From: Virgibacillus_F sp049310925
Lineage (GTDB): Bacteria > Bacillota > Bacilli > Bacillales > Amphibacillaceae
DNA length: 64,000 bases
Reading direction: 5' to 3'
Assembly: GCF_049310925.1 (NCBI RefSeq)
Contig: NZ_JBMERP010000004.1
Location: 62,001 to 126,000, forward strand
The notes beneath the pieces are model-generated. The model saw nothing but the letters and a program-made list of their open reading frames with translations. It did no database searches and was not told the DNA's origin. Below are positions 60,623 through 64,000 of this stretch, in pieces (the first letter of the stretch is position 1; the number at the start of each line of letters is the position of its first letter). The position numbers and the translations under genes were made by a program.

Positions 60623-61552
60623 ATGACAATTGTTCGTACAGAGGATTTACTTGAAAATTTTAATTTAACATTAGTGGCTGGAAAAGATGGCATACATAGA
60701 GAGATTACTACAAGTGACATCGCAAGACCTGGCATTCAAATTACAGGTTTTTTTAAGTACTATCCAAAGGAACGTTTACAGTTAATTGGTAAAACAGAGA
60801 TGGCTTATTTTCTAGAATTAAGTGAGGATGTTCAAAGGGAACGCTTTGACCGTCTTTGTACCGATGTTACTCCAGGGATTGTAGTAACACGTGACATGGA
60901 AATTCCAAAGCTCATGATCGAATCCGCAAATGCATCGGGTGTTCCTATCCTGCATTCTCCGCGGAAAACCACGCGTGTCATAAGTAGATTAACCAATTAT
61001 TTAGAAGTGAAGTTTGCTCCATCTACTGCAATTCATGGTGTATTGGTTGATATTTATGGAGTTGGGGTTCTAATAACCGGACAAAGCGGCGTTGGTAAAA
61101 GCGAAACAGCACTTGAATTGGTGAAACGTGGGCATCGTCTGGTTGCAGATGATAGTGTGGAAATCCGACAAGAGGATTATGATACACTGATTGGCAATTC
61201 ACCACCACTAATTGAGCATTTACTGGAAATTCGTGGATTAGGGATTATCAATGTCATGACATTGTTTGGTGCGGGATCTGTTCGAAATTATAAAAAAATA
61301 TCATTGATTATTGATTTGGAAATATGGGATCAGAAAAAGCAATATGATCGCTTGGGTCTGGATGAAGATTATATGAAAATCATGGATGTAAACGTCCCTA
61401 AAGCAGTAATACCAGTAAGGCCAGGGCGTAACCTTGCAGTTATTATCGAGGTTGCAGCCATGAATTTCCGGTTAAAAAGAATGGGCGTTAATGCGGCCGA
61501 GGAGTTTTCGGAACGACTAACTAACATGATTGGGCAAGAAAAAGAGAAATAA
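60623..61552 (+). CDS. hprK: HPr(Ser) kinase/phosphorylase
   Basis: A 309-residue bifunctional enzyme that phosphorylates HPr at Ser46 and so controls CcpA-dependent catabolite repression. Walker A is GQSGVGKSE (about 153-161), the K-loop ends with FGAGSVRNYK, and the N-terminal half is a MurF-like domain. ATG 60623 follows GGAGGG by 7 bases; the longer frame from 60560 has no site. The order hprK-lgt-yvoD-ppaX matches B. subtilis. Confidence 0.95.
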   Translation: MTIVRTEDLLENFNLTLVAGKDGIHREITTSDIARPGIQITGFFKYYPKERLQLIGKTEMAYFLELSEDVQRERFDRLCTDVTPGIVVTRDMEIPKLMIESANASGVPILHSPRKTTRVISRLTNYLEVKFAPSTAIHGVLVDIYGVGVLITGQSGVGKSETALELVKRGHRLVADDSVEIRQEDYDTLIGNSPPLIEHLLEIRGLGIINVMTLFGAGSVRNYKKISLIIDLEIWDQKKQYDRLGLDEDYMKIMDVNVPKAVIPVRPGRNLAVIIEVAAMNFRLKRMGVNAAEEFSERLTNMIGQEKEK

Positions 61553-61570
61553 TAGAGAGGAGCGGTTTGA

Positions 61571-62419
61571 ATGACGTGTAATGCACCTTCACTAGATCGG
61601 GTATTTTTGGAATTAGGCCCACTGACGATATATTGGTATGGCTTAATTATTGCTCTTGGAGCTTTTCTCGGTTTATATTTAGCTACCAAAGAATCGGATC
61701 GACTTGGATTGAAAAAAGATATATTTGTAGATCTTGTAGTTTTTGCAATTCCTATCGCAATAATTTCGGCACGTATATACTATGTGATTTTTGAATGGGA
61801 AGAATATACTGGGGGACCATGGTGGGATATCTTTGCTATTTGGAACGGCGGCATTGCGATTCATGGTGCACTAATCGGATCAGTTTTAACAGCAGTCGTT
61901 TATGCACGAGTGAAGAACGTATCGTTTTGGCAGCTTGTGGATATCGCAGCACCTGGTATTATCTTAGGACAAGCTATCGGGCGTTGGGGTAATTTTATGA
62001 ATCAAGAAGCTCATGGCGGTCCGATTTCAGAAGCTACTTATAACAATTTTCATCAATACTTACCAGACTTTGTAATGAATCAAATGTGTATAGGTGGGAC
62101 TATGTATCATCCTACTTTTTTGTATGAGTCATTTTGGAATATTTTAGTTTTAATTTTGTTACTAGTGATACGCAGGTATAACCCATTACGTGGAGAAGTA
62201 TTCTTAACTTACGTAATTGCATATTCAGTCGGTCGTTTCTTTATTGAGGCAATGCGGACAGATAGTTTATATGTAGTAGGTGAGCTTCGGGCAGCACAAT
62301 TAATCTCCGTAATTCTTGTAGTTGGTGCAGTAGCACTTATTGTATATAGGAGAAAGTCTTCTTCAGCGAATAAACGGTACGATGGTACAAAGATTTCAAA
62401 AGCAAAGAAGAAAAAATAG
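61571..62419 (+). CDS. lgt: Prolipoprotein diacylglyceryl transferase Lgt
   Basis: A 282-residue membrane enzyme that attaches diacylglycerol to the lipobox cysteine of lipoproteins (several are in this window). It has about seven membrane segments. The Lgt signature GRWGNFMNQEAHGG is present with HPTFLYES at the C-terminal side. AGGAGCGG precedes the ATG. It follows hprK by 18 bases. Confidence 0.95.
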   Translation: MTCNAPSLDRVFLELGPLTIYWYGLIIALGAFLGLYLATKESDRLGLKKDIFVDLVVFAIPIAIISARIYYVIFEWEEYTGGPWWDIFAIWNGGIAIHGALIGSVLTAVVYARVKNVSFWQLVDIAAPGIILGQAIGRWGNFMNQEAHGGPISEATYNNFHQYLPDFVMNQMCIGGTMYHPTFLYESFWNILVLILLLVIRRYNPLRGEVFLTYVIAYSVGRFFIEAMRTDSLYVVGELRAAQLISVILVVGAVALIVYRRKSSSANKRYDGTKISKAKKKK

Positions 62420-62447
62420 ATAAAATACAGTGGGAAGAGGGATGGTT

Positions 62448-63404
62448 GTGTACGGGATTTTACAACGTGGTCTACAACAGGGGTTACAGCTAACTTGGAC
62501 ATTAGGTAAAGTTATTTTTCCAATAACTTTACTTATAACCATTCTTCAATATACGCCAGTTTTACCATGGGTTATAGAGCAAATCAGTCCATTAATGGGG
62601 TTATTTGGATTGTCTGGTGAAGCGGCGGTACCATTAGTTTTAGGGAATTCATTGAATTTGTATGCAGGGATAGCAGCTATTGTCTCCTTCGAGTTTTCTG
62701 TGAAAGAAGTTTTCATAATGGCTGTTATGCTTTCTTTTTCCCATAACCTATTCATCGAATCTTCAGTTGCATCGAGAGTTGGTGTTAGTGCCTGGTTCAT
62801 TGGAAGTATACGTGTATCATTAGCTATTATTGCAGGCATTACCATTAATTTGTTGTGGGATGGTGGTGCTGAACAAGCTCAATATGGCTTAATTACATCA
62901 TCCGAAACCTTAAATGGGTGGGCTGAAATTGCAATGCAAGGCTTTCAAACTGCGATATTAGCAGTTGTTCAACTAGCATTAATTGTTATTCCGCTAATGA
63001 TCGCTATGCAGTACTTACGTGAAAAAGGTTGGTTAACTAAATTTTCAAATGGGTTAGCCCCTCTTACAAAGCTTTTAGGAATGGAAAAAAATAGCTCCAT
63101 GACATTGGTAGCAGGTCTGACAATAGGGTTAGCATACGGTGCAGGTCTGATGATTCAGGCTGTAAAAGAAGATGGCGTTTCAAAAAGGGATATGTATTTA
63201 GCATTAATTTTCCTGGTTTCATGCCATGCTGTAGTAGAGGATACACTGATTTTCATCCCTCTTGGTATACCAGTTTGGCCACTGCTGGCTATTAGGCTAG
63301 TTACTGCTATCGTATTAACGATGATTGTCTCCATATTATGGAAGCGACCTAATTATGTACAAGGAAAGGAAACAGCAAATGAAAATTCATACAATACTTT
63401 TTGA
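62448..63404 (+). CDS. yvoD: Nucleoside-recognition domain membrane protein (YvoD type)
   Basis: A 318-residue protein with about eight hydrophobic segments and two nucleoside-recognition (Gate) domains. Its function is unknown; in B. subtilis yvoD sits between lgt and ppaX. The GTG at 62448 lies 6 bases after GAAGAGGG, so I prefer it over GTG 62430 and ATG 62442, which are either without a site or too close. It overlaps ppaX by 26 bases. Confidence 0.8.
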   Translation: MYGILQRGLQQGLQLTWTLGKVIFPITLLITILQYTPVLPWVIEQISPLMGLFGLSGEAAVPLVLGNSLNLYAGIAAIVSFEFSVKEVFIMAVMLSFSHNLFIESSVASRVGVSAWFIGSIRVSLAIIAGITINLLWDGGAEQAQYGLITSSETLNGWAEIAMQGFQTAILAVVQLALIVIPLMIAMQYLREKGWLTKFSNGLAPLTKLLGMEKNSSMTLVAGLTIGLAYGAGLMIQAVKEDGVSKRDMYLALIFLVSCHAVVEDTLIFIPLGIPVWPLLAIRLVTAIVLTMIVSILWKRPNYVQGKETANENSYNTF

Positions 63405-64000
63405 TTTAGATGGAACATTAATTGATACAAATGAATTAATTATCGCATCTTTTTTGCATACTTTTGAACATTATAAGCTTCCAATCACACGTGATGAGAT
63501 TCTACCTTTTATTGGACCATCATTAAAAGATACGTTTGATCAAATAGAAACTATTGATACGGAGGAAATGATTCAGACCTATCGTGATCATAATTTACAT
63601 CACCATGACAACTATGTTGAAGCATATCCATATGTTGTTGAAACATTAAAACAGTTGAAAGAAAAAGGTTTTAAGTTAGGTGTTGTTACGACTAAAATGC
63701 GTACAGGAGTTAATATGGGCCTAAAGCTGGTTGGACTTGAAGATTTATTTGATACCGTTATTACACTAGACGATGTAACACACGCAAAGCCGCATCCTGA
63801 GCCAATTATCAAGGCAATAAAGGAGCTTGGAGCAAATGCCTCCTCTACCTTAATGGTGGGAGATAACTTCCATGATATTGAAGCCGGACAAAACGCAGGT
63901 GTAAGAACTGCAGGTGTCGCATGGAGCATTAAAGGGAGAGACACATTGCAACGACTAAACCCAACACATATGCTGGAGGATATTCGTGATCTGTACACCA
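63379..64000 (+). CDS. ppaX: Pyrophosphatase PpaX (partial, runs off the window)
   Basis: A HAD-family pyrophosphatase that hydrolyses the pyrophosphate produced by HPr-Ser-P dephosphorylation. The motifs LFDLDGTLIDT, TTKMRTGV (motif II), KPHPEPI (motif III) and VGDNFHDIEAG (motif IV) are present in order. About 207 residues are visible; the family is about 215, so only a few are missing. The ATG follows AAGGAAAGGA and is inside the 3' end of yvoD, so the two are coupled. It completes hprK-lgt-yvoD-ppaX. Confidence 0.92.
   Translation, partial: MKIHTILFDLDGTLIDTNELIIASFLHTFEHYKLPITRDEILPFIGPSLKDTFDQIETIDTEEMIQTYRDHNLHHHDNYVEAYPYVVETLKQLKEKGFKLGVVTTKMRTGVNMGLKLVGLEDLFDTVITLDDVTHAKPHPEPIIKAIKELGANASSTLMVGDNFHDIEAGQNAGVRTAGVAWSIKGRDTLQRLNPTHMLEDIRDLYT

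Noticed and set aside
1..64000. Transfer RNA, ribosomal RNA, insertion sequences or prophage
   Set aside because: I saw no tRNA cloverleaf, rRNA, transposase or phage structural genes in the window.

Overview
The window looks like the chromosome of a low-GC, endospore-forming Bacillaceae, probably halotolerant and close to Oceanobacillus, Virgibacillus or Lentibacillus. The reasons are the AT-rich composition, strong Shine-Dalgarno sites, and a gene order from degS to ppaX that follows the Bacillus subtilis chromosome almost gene for gene. There are also sigma-B, sigma-D and sigma-H type promoters, Spo0A boxes and a cre site, and GC-rich palindromic intergenic repeats of the kind common in these genera. 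The assignment is inference from family-level recognition; no database search was possible.

Layout. Positions 1-640 hold palindromic repeats. Positions 680-13550 are an accessory and metabolic region: an M20 amidohydrolase, fabI, a small holin-like toxin with a convergent antisense RNA, a short sigma-70-like protein, an unusual ureohydrolase, an Asp/Glu racemase, two MFS transporters, the 5-oxoprolinase genes pxpB-pxpA-pxpC, a broken DUF1648 gene, a Cof-type HAD phosphatase and a YdjO-like zinc protein. Two arrays of about 21-bp phased TYGAGC repeats lie around the pxp genes. Positions 13800-26800 carry a cre-controlled aldehyde dehydrogenase with its DUF779 partner, a nitrilase-family hydrolase, a P-loop ATPase, a class-B PBP lipoprotein, an LCP ligase, a c-di-GMP-I riboswitch followed by sinI-sinR, a VanZ protein, nagA-nagB and yvyE.

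Positions 26970-40230 are the conserved motility, competence and degradative-enzyme block: degS-degU, degV, comFA-comFC, yvyF-flgM-flgN-flgK-flgL-yviE-fliW-csrA and flaG-fliD-fliS-fliT. Flagellin (hag) and comFB, both found here in B. subtilis, are absent. Next come hpf with overlapping sigma-B and sigma-H promoters, a small Spo0A-box-associated gene, secA, prfB with its +1 frameshift, cccB, ftsE-ftsX with an M23 murein hydrolase, ctpB and minJ. Positions 52100-64000 hold a FixH/YtkA-like lipoprotein, SOS-box uvrB-uvrA, yojF-bshB2 (bacillithiol), pspC-yvlD-hprK-lgt-yvoD and the start of ppaX.

The genes most worth attention are regulatory. The holin-like toxin appears to sit under a LexA-type box and opposite an antisense RNA. 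A c-di-GMP riboswitch leads into the biofilm switch sinI-sinR. The 21-bp phased arrays, and the family of palindromic modules with matching but different terminal stems, are structures no coding annotation explains.
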